Below, piece after piece: positions 15,642 through 24,190 of a DNA stretch of 64,000 nucleotides (position 1 is the stretch's first letter; each line of letters opens with the position of its first letter). This DNA is from Zhihengliuella halotolerans (GTDB taxonomy: Bacteria > Actinomycetota > Actinomycetes > Actinomycetales > Micrococcaceae): the NCBI RefSeq assembly GCF_004217565.1, contig NZ_SHLA01000001.1, positions 558,001 through 622,000 of the forward strand, read 5' to 3'. The translations under genes and the position numbers were made by a program. Under the pieces are notes generated by a model. It was not told the origin of the DNA and did not search any database. It saw nothing but the letters and a program-made list of their open reading frames with translations.

Positions 15642-16121
15642 ATGAATGACGACGTCGTAGTCCGGCCGGTGAACGGCCCAGGGGAGTATCCCCAACTTGT
15701 GAAGGTGTGGCGTAGCGCCGTGGATGCCACCCACGACTTCCTGGCGCAAGCGCACCGCGACGCGATCGAGTCCAGGCTGGCGGCTGACTACCTGCCGTGT
15801 GTCTCTCTTGTTGTCGCGGAACGGCACGGAAGAGTGATCGGCTTTGCGGGGACGGCTGATGGCAAGTTGGAGATGCTGTTCGTCGATGCCGGCCACCGCG
15901 GCGGCGGCGTCGGTTCGAAGCTGCTGGCGCACGTGCTCGAAGCTGAAGCCGTGACGGCTGTCGATGTCAACGAGCAGAATGAACACGCCGCGGGCTTCTA
16001 CGAGCGCTCCGGATTCGTCGTGACCGGACGAAGCGCGGTGGACGACGACGGGCTTCCGTACCCGCTTCTCCACTTGCGGCTACTGACCGAGGCGGCTCAA
16101 GCGGGGCAGCGGGTACCGTGA
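15642..16121 (+). CDS. GNAT N-acetyltransferase
   Basis: The 159-residue protein contains the full GNAT core: RVIGFAGTADGKLEMLFVDA, acetyl-CoA loop VDAGHRGGGVGSKLLAHVL, then VDVNEQNEHAAGFYERSGF. It resembles YjaB/PhnO-type small acetyltransferases. ATG 15642 is chosen because upstream sequence is unrelated to the family. It is preceded by the RibD-like gene with only 30 bp between. Confidence 0.87.
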   Translation: MNDDVVVRPVNGPGEYPQLVKVWRSAVDATHDFLAQAHRDAIESRLAADYLPCVSLVVAERHGRVIGFAGTADGKLEMLFVDAGHRGGGVGSKLLAHVLEAEAVTAVDVNEQNEHAAGFYERSGFVVTGRSAVDDDGLPYPLLHLRLLTEAAQAGQRVP

Positions 16122-16212
16122 GCAAGTCGTCCGTGCCGGAAAGCGACCGAGTCCTGCTTCACCGCAGTGTCGGCAGGTGGCACGAAAATACCTTTGGCGA
16201 ACCGGGGAAGAC

Positions 16213-16860
16213 ATGAGCACCACTGCAGATTTTGACGTTCGAGCGGCTACCACAGGCGATCTGGAGACTGCCTCGGGGGTGCTCGCCCTTGCCTTCGCGA
16301 AGTACCCCTGGACCCGATGGTCGATTCCCGAGGACGACTTTTCGCGGCGCCTGGCAGGACTCCAGGAGCTCTATCTCAGCTATGCGCTGAGCGCGGGGGT
16401 GGTTCTGGTCGAGGATCAGGTTCACGGTGTCATCGCGTTGCTCCCTCCGGACGCGCCTGCGCCGTCGGAGGATTTTCAAGGGCGTGTAGCTGAGCTCCAT
16501 GGCGACCGCCTCGATGCTGTCGCGCGCGCGTGCCTTCCGCCCGCACCCGATGACCACTGGACATTGGCGACTGTCGGCGTGCGACCGGAGCGTCAGGGGA
16601 CAGGGCTCGGAGCGGCACTGATCCGCGCGGGGCTCGACGTCGTGGAGGCAACCGGCGGTGCCGGCGTCGCGCTGGAAACCTCATCGGACGCAAACGTGCG
16701 GTTGTATGAGCGCTTCGGATTTGTCGTCACGGCCACCAGCTGGATCGACCAGGGGCCCGTGGTGCACTCCATGGTCCTCGGCGGCGGGACGGGGATGGCG
16801 ACCGCAGAGGCAGACGAGGGGGCGGCTTTGTCGTCCGGTGCCATGCCGCGCGCGACGTAG
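16213..16860 (+). CDS. GNAT N-acetyltransferase
   Basis: The 215-residue protein starts at ATG 16213 after GGGGAAG. It has a long N-terminal acceptor region (FAKYPWTRWSIPEDDFSRRL) and a canonical acetyl-CoA loop (VRPERQGTGLGAALIRAGL), then GVALETSSDANVRLYERFGF. The layout matches GNATs related to puromycin acetyltransferase-like and peptide acetyltransferases. An extra Ala/Gly-rich tail of about 20 residues extends beyond the fold. Confidence 0.88.
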   Translation: MSTTADFDVRAATTGDLETASGVLALAFAKYPWTRWSIPEDDFSRRLAGLQELYLSYALSAGVVLVEDQVHGVIALLPPDAPAPSEDFQGRVAELHGDRLDAVARACLPPAPDDHWTLATVGVRPERQGTGLGAALIRAGLDVVEATGGAGVALETSSDANVRLYERFGFVVTATSWIDQGPVVHSMVLGGGTGMATAEADEGAALSSGAMPRAT

Positions 16861-17116
16861 GGCGAGGTTCGGTGGCGTTATCTCAGTTGCTGTCGCAGGA
16901 GGACGATGATTCAGGGATAGAACGGTCGCCCAGTGTCTGCATCGTCAGCACCGATGCCCCGGACATCGCTGTCGACGATCAGTTCGTCGGCCTAGTGAGC
17001 GTTGGCGTGGATGCGAACGCTCGGAGCGCGACTTCGATAGCCGATCGAAAAGCGTCAGAACCGGAGAGGTGGGTTGCGACGCGAGATCTGTGTGCACCCT
17101 GTGGTCTCCTGCAGGC
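16861..17116. other. Intergenic, no supported gene
   Basis: This is the 256-bp space between the plus-strand GNAT and the minus-strand M23 peptidase, whose 3' ends converge here. Only short unsupported frames are present. No clear terminator hairpin was found. Confidence 0.4.
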
Positions 17117-17734
17117 TCATGGCTCGACCGTGACGATTTCGTTGGTGCGGGGGAGCGAACCCCCAAACGTCAGTGGTACGGCTTGGGCGTGTTTGATGTC
17201 CGCGCTATCGATGACCTGAACGTGGAGATGGGGCTCGGTGCTATTGCCGGAGTTCCCGCAGCGAGCGATGACTTGTCCGGTGCGGACCGGTTGGCCGCGC
17301 TGGACTAGAAGGCTTTCATGTTGGAGATGGCAGAGGACGACGACGCCGCCGCCGGAGCGCTCGATGAAGACGTAGTTGCCGCCTAGACTTTCCCAGCCCG
17401 CCGCGGCCCGGCCGCGCTGAGTGAGGGCGTAGCCGATCGACGGCAGTCCGCGGTAGGCGGCATGATCGGCGTCGTCGTTACGGATGGCCACAACCGTGCC
17501 GTGCGCGGGCGCGAGAATCGGACGGCCGAACCCGGGGAATCGTTCGGGGGGCTCCGGGGAGAAAAGGGAGCCGACGCTCAACGGGGCAGGCCGCCCAGCA
17601 TCATCGAGCGGAACGAAGTCGATGGCGTACGAACTGGCGAACAGTGTGGTGCCATGGCTCGGAACACGGTTGGCAGGGCTGTTTTGCACTAGCCACCGGG
17701 ACGTGAACGGGTACTTGAGATCTATCGCCTCCAT
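17117..17734 (-). CDS. M23-family (LytM-like) metallopeptidase domain protein
   Basis: The 205-residue protein has the LytM fold: ASSYAIDFVPLD with the zinc-ligand Asp, PILAPAHGTVVAI, LGGNYVFIERSGGGVVVLCH, GQVIARCGNSGNST and the catalytic PHLHVQVID. Family members cut peptidoglycan cross-bridges outside the cell. No signal peptide or membrane anchor is seen at the N-terminus (MEAIDLKYPF), so it either stays in the cytoplasm, exits unconventionally, or acts on another peptide. Confidence 0.85.
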   Translation of the reverse strand: MEAIDLKYPFTSRWLVQNSPANRVPSHGTTLFASSYAIDFVPLDDAGRPAPLSVGSLFSPEPPERFPGFGRPILAPAHGTVVAIRNDDADHAAYRGLPSIGYALTQRGRAAAGWESLGGNYVFIERSGGGVVVLCHLQHESLLVQRGQPVRTGQVIARCGNSGNSTEPHLHVQVIDSADIKHAQAVPLTFGGSLPRTNEIVTVEP

Positions 17735-17854
17735 GCCCGGGCTCCTTTGCGCTCGCCTCTGCTCTGCACGATTCCAACTCTGAAGCCAGCGCGCAAGCCT
17801 TCTCCGATCCTGGTATTTTCGCTGTCATGACGGCGGCGGAATGCGAGATGAACT

Positions 17855-18049
17855 GTGCTGGCGGCCTGTTTGATGGGGGAGCTGATCTGCGCGACCGAGG
17901 ATCCGGTGGTGTGGATCGTGCGGGATGCGTTTTCTGACGAGCACGCTTTTTGCCGGTACTATCGTCGCGTTGCTGGGCGCGAATGGTGCCTAGCCATGGC
18001 GGGCATCGAACGCCGTTACGAGATCTCAGGATTCAAGAATGTCAACTGA
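17855..18049 (+). CDS. Small hypothetical protein, doubtful
   Basis: A 64-codon frame with GTG start reads LICATEDPVVWIVRDAFSDE and ends YEISGFKNVN. No family is recognised. It is weakly protein-like, but has no convincing ribosome binding site and may be a remnant of a longer gene. It fills part of the gap between the M23 gene and the next GNAT. Confidence 0.25.
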   Translation: MLAACLMGELICATEDPVVWIVRDAFSDEHAFCRYYRRVAGREWCLAMAGIERRYEISGFKNVN

Positions 18050-18097
18050 CGCACTGCGGCGAACCTTGGGCCGGATGGTGTGTGTAAGGAGGATGCC

Positions 18098-18625
18098 GTG
18101 ACTGTGTCTGTACCGCCAAGCGCGTTGAGGCTTCGTCCACCAGCGGTGGACGATGAGCACGAGGTCCTGGCCGCGCAACGTGAGCTGGGTGAAGAAGGAT
18201 TCGATTTCATGTTGGCCGACGACGACCAATCGTGGACGGACTACCTGACTGCACTCGTGCGCACCAGGTGTGGAATCGGAATCGCCCCAGGGCAGGTCCC
18301 GGCCACGATGCTCCTCGCCGAGGTCGATGGCCGAATCGTCGGCCGGGTCCACGTGCGTCATGAGCTCAACGCGCCCTTGCGCGCAATCGGTGGACATGTC
18401 GGCTATGCCGTACTGCCAGCGTATCGGCGGCGTGGATACGCGACCGAGATGCTCCGGCAAGCGATCGATGAACTGAACGAGCTCGGAGTGACGAGCGTGC
18501 TGGTGACGTGCGACGACGACAACGCCGCCTCGATCCGGGTGATTGAACGTCAGGGCGGAGTTCTCGAAGGTTCCCTCGCTCTGACCGAGGACAAGCGAAA
18601 ACTGCGCTACTGGATCCACACGTGA
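18098..18625 (+). CDS. GNAT N-acetyltransferase
   Basis: The 175-residue protein starts at GTG 18098, shortly after AAGGAGG. It has a strong GNAT core: IVGRVHVRHELN, acetyl-CoA loop VLPAYRRRGYATEMLRQAI, then VLVTCDDDNAASIRVIERQG. This pattern is typical of acetyltransferases acting on amino acids or small amines. It stands alone between a minus-strand TPR gene and the small hypothetical frame. Confidence 0.88.
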   Translation: MTVSVPPSALRLRPPAVDDEHEVLAAQRELGEEGFDFMLADDDQSWTDYLTALVRTRCGIGIAPGQVPATMLLAEVDGRIVGRVHVRHELNAPLRAIGGHVGYAVLPAYRRRGYATEMLRQAIDELNELGVTSVLVTCDDDNAASIRVIERQGGVLEGSLALTEDKRKLRYWIHT

Positions 18626-18640
18626 GCCCGTGCCCGCAGC

Positions 18641-19135
18641 TCATGAACGACTGACGTCCCCGATGCTTGGTCGCTTCAGAATTTCCGTTGCTCTTCCGAC
18701 AGCCAACTGCGATGAGGCAATCAGGTCGGCGTCGGCCTTCTCACGAACTCGTAGCTCGAGAGTTTCTTCGAAACACTCAAGAGCCCGACCGTACTCTCCG
18801 CAAACGAAGTGGACCTTGCCGAGGTGTTGCCGCATCACAGCTTCACGAGGTGTACCAGCAGTGGCAGCCACGAGGTCCCGATAGGCCGCGATGGCTTCGT
18901 CGTAGCGGCCTTGGTCCCGCCAGGCATCTGCCAGCAGCGCGCGCAGTCGAAGGGACGGAGCGGGCGCTTCCATGGCGCCCAGCAGATCTTCGGCCTGCCG
19001 GGGTCGGCCGGACCAGAGTTGGATCAGGACGTCGAGGACCGGGTCGTCTTTGAATTCACGGCGAAATGCCTCGAGATCGTCGATGACGGGGAGAAGCGTT
19101 TTCTCGTCGATGTGCCAACTGGTCGCGCCGCTCAT
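18641..19135 (-). CDS. Tetratricopeptide-repeat protein
   Basis: The 164-residue protein has about three helical hairpin repeats (PSLRLRALLADAWRDQGRYD, EAIAAYRDLVAATAGTPREA, GKVHFVCGEYGRALECFEET). These repeats mediate protein binding. No signal peptide or enzymatic domain is present. ATG 19135 is the only start consistent with the repeat region, although no strong ribosome binding site precedes it. The partner is unknown. Confidence 0.8.
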   Translation of the reverse strand: MSGATSWHIDEKTLLPVIDDLEAFRREFKDDPVLDVLIQLWSGRPRQAEDLLGAMEAPAPSLRLRALLADAWRDQGRYDEAIAAYRDLVAATAGTPREAVMRQHLGKVHFVCGEYGRALECFEETLELRVREKADADLIASSQLAVGRATEILKRPSIGDVSRS

Positions 19136-19375
19136 CTGTAGATCGTAGCTAGTGAAACCGATCGCCCAAGCGACCCGGCGGACGATTCGCGGCGAATCGC
19201 ACCTCGGCGACCTTGTCCGTCCACCGCTTGGCGACGAAGGGCCTTCGGCGGCTGAGTCGACCCTCGTCGACGATCGTTCCATGCTGATCCGTCGCCCGAT
19301 TACGGGGTTCCAGACCGCTGGTAGGATCGCTCGTGTTGCCAGCCTATCGAGGGAGCGCCGTGACATGAACGAGCG

Positions 19376-19708
19376 GTGTCGGCCATCGTGAATATGTTGC
19401 TGGGCGAGGTGCTGAGGACCGCCGAGGACCTGCCGTGGACGCACGCCCTGTACGCGCCCGCCGGGCGGTGGCAGCTGGACGAGTCGACACCGGTGTTGGT
19501 GTGGGACGTGGACGACGTCGTCGACGGCGCCGCGGACCTGCCGGCGGAGGCCGTCGCGCTCGGATACGACTACGTCCTCGCCATCGACGACGTGCAGAGC
19601 ATTGTTGCGAACGCCAGAGCCCAGCGGGTGAACCCGACGACGGCCGAGCTGCTTCTCGCGTTCCGGCACTACCTCGCCTGCGATGCATTCATCGTGTGGG
19701 AGCCTTGA
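19376..19708 (+). CDS. Small acidic protein, immunity-like (DUF7716-like)
   Basis: The 110-residue acidic protein (GEVLRTAEDLPWTHALYAPA, VLVWDVDDVVDGAADLP) resembles small proteins encoded next to toxin-immunity genes. Its start is GTG 19376 or ATG 19394. It ends 3 bp before the SUKH gene, so the two are almost certainly co-transcribed. No toxin gene is nearby, which makes the pair orphan immunity candidates. The family assignment is tentative. Confidence 0.6.
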   Translation: MSAIVNMLLGEVLRTAEDLPWTHALYAPAGRWQLDESTPVLVWDVDDVVDGAADLPAEAVALGYDYVLAIDDVQSIVANARAQRVNPTTAELLLAFRHYLACDAFIVWEP

Positions 19709-19711
19709 GCC

Positions 19712-20113
19712 ATGCGGACGAGAATCGAACTGGCCGGGACGTTCAGGCTGAATCCGCCGGCATCGCCTGCCGCCATCGAGCGGGAGGAGGTCGCATACGG
19801 TGGCCCCCTGCCCCAGGCGTACGTGGAGCTGTTGCAGGTCTCTAACGGGATGTGCACTGATGGCAGCCTGTCGGTTCTGGGCGCTGAGGGTGTCGTCCAG
19901 CGGAACGCCGACTACGAGGTGCAGACCTGCCTGCCCGGCTACTTCATGATCGGTGACGACGGCGGCGGGTCCGCAATCCTGCTGAACCTCCGGGACCGCC
20001 GCATCTACGAGGTGGACATGGGTGCCATGGACGAGGCGAGCCTGGAACTCTGCTCCGAATCCCTGGACGGGCTTCTCGCGCTGGGCACCACCTTGGGCGA
20101 GCGCGAGGGCTGA
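19712..20113 (+). CDS. SMI1/KNR4 (SUKH) family protein
   Basis: The 133-residue protein has the SUKH-fold pattern: PASPAAIEREEVAYGGPLPQ, YVELLQVSNGMCTDGSL, then CLPGYFMIGDDGGGSAILLN. SUKH proteins often act as immunity proteins that neutralise contact-delivered nuclease or deaminase toxins. The gene follows a second immunity-like gene with a 3-bp gap. In the absence of a toxin in the window, it may protect against toxins of competing strains. Confidence 0.8.
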   Translation: MRTRIELAGTFRLNPPASPAAIEREEVAYGGPLPQAYVELLQVSNGMCTDGSLSVLGAEGVVQRNADYEVQTCLPGYFMIGDDGGGSAILLNLRDRRIYEVDMGAMDEASLELCSESLDGLLALGTTLGEREG

Positions 20114-20194
20114 CCCGTGACCGGGTCGGGCTGCAGGCACCGGGCTGCAGGAACGCCGTGACGTCAGGCAGGCACTGCGGCTCTTGTCTTCAGC

Positions 20195-20611
20195 TCAGCT
20201 GAACTTTGCGAAAGCCCGGGGCGGGTGCGGTATGTCTCTGATCTCGGTGAAGCCCATCGATTCGTAGAACGCGAGCTGTCGGGGCTCGTCGTCGGTGATG
20301 AGCAGCTTCTGGCGCACGTCGCTGAACGGTTCGAACGCCCGGCGGAAGAGTTCGCGGCCGACCCCGGAGCGTTGACACTCGGGTGCGACCAGGATGTCCT
20401 GCAGATAGACGATGGTCAGTCCGTCGCCCACCAGCCGCGCCAGTCCGACCAGCCGACTATCGTCCCGGGCCGTCACGACATGCAGCGATGCGGCGACGGC
20501 AGCTTCGAGTCGCGGGGGATCGTTCGTGTACGCGGACCAGCCAACCGATGTGTACAAGGCCGTGAGCTCGCCCCGACTGAGATTGTCTCCGCTCTGATAG
20601 CTGAGTGTCAT
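20195..20611 (-). CDS. GNAT N-acetyltransferase
   Basis: The 138-residue protein is a compact GNAT: TSVGWSAYTNDPPRLEAAV, LVGDGLTIVYLQDILVAP, acetyl-CoA loop VAPECQRSGVGRELFRRAF, and PRQLAFYESMGFTEI. The pattern LYxSVGWSAYT is typical of a widespread small GNAT subgroup of unknown target. It is divergent from the next GNAT (start 20717), sharing a 105-bp promoter region. Confidence 0.88.
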   Translation of the reverse strand: MTLSYQSGDNLSRGELTALYTSVGWSAYTNDPPRLEAAVAASLHVVTARDDSRLVGLARLVGDGLTIVYLQDILVAPECQRSGVGRELFRRAFEPFSDVRQKLLITDDEPRQLAFYESMGFTEIRDIPHPPRAFAKFS

Positions 20612-20716
20612 GCGCCGATTCTCACACGCGGCGCAGAGCGAGCGCCGCGTCGTGCCCTGAGAATTCGTTGAAGCCAGGCACTGCCCTCGCTCGTGCACTC
20701 GTGTGAGACTGGTTCG

Positions 20717-21289
20717 ATGACACTCGCGACGCCAACCCTGGAGACGGATCGACTGCGACTGCGTCCGTTCACTGACGACGACGGCGACGCGCTCTTCGCG
20801 CTGCAGAGCGATCCCCACGTGCTGCGCTACTGGGATTCGCCGCCGTGGACCGATCGGTCCCGGGTGGCACGTTTCATGGAGCGGAACCGGACGATGGAGG
20901 AGGACGGAAGCGGCGTGCGCGTGGTCGTCGAGCGAGCCTCCGACGCGAGTTTTCTCGGCTGGTGCACCTTCAACGACTGGAATCCGGACTTCCGGAGTGC
21001 GTCCCTGGGCTACTCCTTCAACCGATCGGTCTGGGGCCACGGCTATGCGACGGAATCGGCACGCGCACTGCTGGCGTGGGCTTTCGAATCTCTCGATCTC
21101 AACCGGGTTCAGGCGGAGGCGGATACCCGCAACGCGGCGTCGGCCCGCGTGCTCGAGAAGCTCGGCTTCCAACTCGAGGGGACGCTGCGAGAGGACTGCA
21201 TCGTCAACGGAGACGTATCCGACTCGTGGGTGTTCGGCCTGCTCCGACGTGACTGGGCGGGCAACGCTGCTGATCCGAGGAGCCGCTGA
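20717..21289 (+). CDS. RimJ/RimL-type GNAT acetyltransferase
   Basis: The 190-residue protein opens with LETDRLRLRPFTDDDGDALF, the signature start of RimJ/RimL and many resistance-type acetyltransferases. The acetyl-CoA loop is FNRSVWGHGYATESARALL, and the core ends DTRNAASARVLEKLGFQLEG. The stop overlaps the start of the VOC gene (TGATG), so the two are translationally coupled. Confidence 0.9.
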   Translation: MTLATPTLETDRLRLRPFTDDDGDALFALQSDPHVLRYWDSPPWTDRSRVARFMERNRTMEEDGSGVRVVVERASDASFLGWCTFNDWNPDFRSASLGYSFNRSVWGHGYATESARALLAWAFESLDLNRVQAEADTRNAASARVLEKLGFQLEGTLREDCIVNGDVSDSWVFGLLRRDWAGNAADPRSR

Positions 21290-21720
21290 TGCCTTCCAAG
21301 CTCGGCAACATCACCTTCTACGCAGATGACCCCCGGCGCCTGGCGCATTTCTGGGCGGCCGTCTTCGACTATCCGCAGTTGGAATGGGAGGAACCGCTCA
21401 AGAGCCAGCTGCTGGAGGCGGGGCTATCGGAGGACGATCTCGCCAAGCGCGCGGTCGCTGAACCGGCCGACGGCGCTTCCGGCCCCCGGTTCTTCTTCCA
21501 CCATGCAGATCGGGAGAAGGCGGGAAGGAATCGGCTTCATCTGGATATCCAGGCCACGCCGGGCCGTGCGCCGTCGCGCGAAGAGCTCGATGCGGAGAAA
21601 GACCGGCTTGTCCAGTTGGGTGCAGAAGTCGTCAGGCTCGTGGACCAGACTTGGGGCGCATGGCCGGAACTCTATTATCAGCTCCGCGACCCGGAGGGGA
21701 ATGAGTTCTGTTTGCAGTAG
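21289..21720 (+). CDS. VOC-family (glyoxalase/bleomycin-resistance fold) protein
   Basis: The 143-residue protein consists of one VOC module: NITFYADDPRRLAHFWAAVF, FFFHHADREKAGRNRLHLDI with the metal-ligand His, and LRDPEGNEFCLQ carrying the second-half Glu ligand. VOC proteins act as dioxygenases, glyoxalases or drug-binding proteins. Overlap with the upstream GNAT suggests a joint small-molecule-handling function. No further family assignment is possible. Confidence 0.88.
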   Translation: MPSKLGNITFYADDPRRLAHFWAAVFDYPQLEWEEPLKSQLLEAGLSEDDLAKRAVAEPADGASGPRFFFHHADREKAGRNRLHLDIQATPGRAPSREELDAEKDRLVQLGAEVVRLVDQTWGAWPELYYQLRDPEGNEFCLQ

Positions 21721-21796
21721 GGAAGGCGAGCCGGCAGTGGGGCATCGTTTTCGACCCGTTGCGTCGCTGGTAGCAGCGCGGTGCATAATATGGGAT

Positions 21797-22531
21797 ATGA
21801 CCCTCGATGCCACTGAAAAGACCACTGCTGACTCTCCCGAAGCAACCGTTCCCGTTAACCGATACGCTTCGGCGCAGGCGTGGCGGGACGTCGACGCGTA
21901 CTTCACCGCTGAGCTTGTCAACGAGGACTCAGCGCTCGTCACGGCCCGCGAATCTGGTGCGCGCACCACCATGCCCAACGCTGAAGTCGCTGCCAATCAG
22001 GGAGCCTTGCTGGGGCTCATCACGCAGATTGCCGGAGCGAAACGCGTCCTCGAATTCGGGACCCTCGCCGGCTACTCCACCGTCTGGTTCGCGCGCGCCG
22101 TCGGAAATGGTGGTCGAGTTGTCACCTTCGAACTCGAAGAGCAGAACGCGCTGATTGCCCGCGAGAATCTGGACCGAGCCGGAATCGGTGACCGTGTCGA
22201 GGTCGTCGTGGGCTCAGCGGCGGAGTCCGCCGCGAGCCTGATCGATGCGGATGCCGAACCCTTCGACCTGGTGTTCATCGATGCGGATAAACCGAGCAAC
22301 CCGAAATACCTTGCTGCGGCGCTCGCGCTGACTCGCCCCGGGGCGGTGATCATCATCGACAACGTTGTCCGCGACGGCGCCGTCGTGCAGGCTGACAGCG
22401 ATGATCCACGGGTGCAGGGCGTCAGAACTGTCGCCCAGGACATCGCTGCTCATCCGGACCTTGACGCCACCGCGATCCAGACCGTCGGCGAAAAAGGCTG
22501 GGATGGCCTGATCATCGCCCGCCGTCGCTAG
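21797..22531 (+). CDS. O-methyltransferase, CCoAMT/MdmC-like
   Basis: The 244-residue protein is a cation-dependent O-methyltransferase type. ANQGALLGLITQIAGAKRVL precedes motif I EFGTLAGYSTVWFARAV. The acidic motif FDLVFIDADKPSNPKYLAAA supplies metal and SAM contacts, followed by GAVIIIDNVVRDG. The ATG 21797 start fits. Members methylate catechol-like hydroxyls on small molecules. It stands alone downstream of the VOC gene. Confidence 0.9.
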   Translation: MTLDATEKTTADSPEATVPVNRYASAQAWRDVDAYFTAELVNEDSALVTARESGARTTMPNAEVAANQGALLGLITQIAGAKRVLEFGTLAGYSTVWFARAVGNGGRVVTFELEEQNALIARENLDRAGIGDRVEVVVGSAAESAASLIDADAEPFDLVFIDADKPSNPKYLAAALALTRPGAVIIIDNVVRDGAVVQADSDDPRVQGVRTVAQDIAAHPDLDATAIQTVGEKGWDGLIIARRR

Positions 22532-22633
22532 CTGCGGCCAGCCCTGACGTCGGAACCCGGGCGCGCTTCGGGGCACTACTGCGCGTGCGATCCTTCGACC
22601 GCCACCGAAATGTTCCGCTCCTATCGTTGACAC

Positions 22634-23089
22634 ATGACCACACACGAATACAGGACAACGCTCCAGTGGGCCGGGAGCACCGGTGCCGGCTATCGCTCGT
22701 ACTCTCGGGAGCACAGCGTCGCGTTGACGCCGACGACGAACCTTGCGCTGAGCGCCGACGCGGCGTTCCGCGGCGATGCGCAGCTGGCGAATCCGGAGCA
22801 GTTGCTCGTCGCCGCCGCGAGTTCATGCCAGATGCTGTCGTTCTTGAGTGCTGCCGCCCGTTCAGGTGTCGACGTCGTCGCATACGACGACGCGGCAAAC
22901 GGCGAGATGCCCGAAGCCGCTGCCTCGATGTCCATGACCGAGATCGAGCTGCGTCCCGTGATCCGCGTCCGGAACGCTGGCGTGGATGAAGTCGAAGATC
23001 TCGTGGTCCAAGCGCACCACACCTGCTACATCGCGAACTCGCTCCGCAGCGAGGTGCGCGTGACGCCGACCATCCACGTGGTCCCGTGA
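22634..23089 (+). CDS. OsmC-family peroxidase
   Basis: The 151-residue protein has both catalytic cysteines of the OsmC/Ohr superfamily in context: VAAASSCQMLSFLSAAAR and VVQAHHTCYIANSLRSEV. Such proteins reduce organic or fatty-acid hydroperoxides. The stop overlaps the GTG of the next gene, which in turn overlaps an ArsR-like regulator, giving a tight three-gene operon. Redox-linked regulation of the set is plausible. Confidence 0.9.
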   Translation: MTTHEYRTTLQWAGSTGAGYRSYSREHSVALTPTTNLALSADAAFRGDAQLANPEQLLVAAASSCQMLSFLSAAARSGVDVVAYDDAANGEMPEAAASMSMTEIELRPVIRVRNAGVDEVEDLVVQAHHTCYIANSLRSEVRVTPTIHVVP

Positions 23090-23445
23090 AAGACATCTGC
23101 ATCCGTGACATCCGGACGGCCCACGACCTGGCAAGAATCAGCAGCATCCTTGGTGCCGCCGGAGTCGGTCTCGAAGGCGGCGGCATGTGGGAAGGCGTGG
23201 CCCGGTACCTCGTCCACGACGGTTCAGCCGCTCGCGCTGCGTTGCTCGCTGCCGGAATCGCGCACGTCGACGTCAACAACGTGCTCCTGCTGGAGCTCGA
23301 CGTGGACGAACCTGGCGCGCTCGGCCGCCTGATGGCAGAACTCGCAGCAGACGGAGCGGACCTCGTGGCGCAGTACAGCGACCATGAGAACCGTAAAGTT
23401 CTTGTCATGCGTGATTCCTCTCCATCAATAGCGGCACCATCGTGA
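23086..23445 (+). CDS. ACT-like domain protein
   Basis: The 119-residue protein begins with GTG overlapping the OsmC stop. It has two ACT-like halves: RTAHDLARISSILGAAGVGL and NNVLLLELDVDEPGALGRLM. ACT domains bind small ligands such as amino acids. Its stop overlaps the start of the ArsR-like regulator. It may be the effector-binding partner of that regulator, which is inference from overlap only. Confidence 0.65.
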   Translation: MKDICIRDIRTAHDLARISSILGAAGVGLEGGGMWEGVARYLVHDGSAARAALLAAGIAHVDVNNVLLLELDVDEPGALGRLMAELAADGADLVAQYSDHENRKVLVMRDSSPSIAAPS

Positions 23446-24137
23446 GCTTCGACGAACGCCGGGCTTCGTTGGAGGAACTCGGCAGTGTGCTCACGGCGCC
23501 CGGTCGGTTGCGGATGATGCAGGAGCTTCTATCCGGTCCGCCGCTTCCGGCGGGAGCACTGGCTGAGCGCGTGGGTCTAGCCCCGTCGACCGTGAGCTCT
23601 CACCTGGCCCGCTTGGAAGAAGCCCGGCTGGTGCGGGTTGAGAAAGTCGGGCGCACCCGGCTCGCACAGCTGGCGGACGCTGATGTCGCTGAGGCGGTGG
23701 AGGCGCTTCTTCGACTCTCGGGGGAACCAGAGGTGTCGTCGTTGCGTACTGAGCGCCGACGAACTGCGCTGCGGATCGCACGTTCCTGCTACGACCACCT
23801 CGCCGGCCAGCTCGGTGTGGCCCTCGTGGACGCCGGAATCCGGGACGGCTGGTTGATTGCCGCCGGCGGGACGTGGGGCTTGCAAGATTCCGGCGGCGAA
23901 AACGCGGGCCAGGCGCTGGGGCTCCGGCTCGACGTCGCCGAGTCAGCGCGGCCGCTGATCCGGCCCTGCGCGGACTGGACCGAACGACGACCCCACGTTG
24001 CCGGGAGATTCGGGAAAGCACTGCTGGACGCGGTCATCGCTGACGGATGGGTGCGGCGCCGGAGCGCCGACCGGGCGCTGACCATCACGACGACGGGGCG
24101 CGAAAGGCTCGCGGCTCTTGAAATCGACGTTGCCTGA
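23442..24137 (+). CDS. ArsR-family winged-helix regulator, extended C-terminus
   Basis: The 231-residue protein has an N-terminal ArsR wHTH (GRLRMMQELLSGPPLPAGAL, AERVGLAPSTVSSHLARLEE) and a C-terminal region with two further helical segments (RIARSCYDHLAGQLGVALVD, GKALLDAVIADGWVRRRSAD). The R-x-C-Y-D-H-L-A-G-x-L-G motif is characteristic of one ArsR subgroup. The cysteine in it could be redox- or metal-responsive. It is the last gene of the OsmC operon, so it probably autoregulates the set. Confidence 0.88.
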   Translation: MSFDERRASLEELGSVLTAPGRLRMMQELLSGPPLPAGALAERVGLAPSTVSSHLARLEEARLVRVEKVGRTRLAQLADADVAEAVEALLRLSGEPEVSSLRTERRRTALRIARSCYDHLAGQLGVALVDAGIRDGWLIAAGGTWGLQDSGGENAGQALGLRLDVAESARPLIRPCADWTERRPHVAGRFGKALLDAVIADGWVRRRSADRALTITTTGRERLAALEIDVA

Positions 24138-24190
24138 CGAGGTCTGGACGACCGGTTGCGCGCCCGGTCGAGAACCGCGCCTGCAACACG

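Noticed and set aside
20655-20675. A GCTTCAACG match on the minus strand near 20665
   Set aside because: Only 9 bases match the ychF-end repeat, the orientation is opposite and no stop follows; chance is likely.
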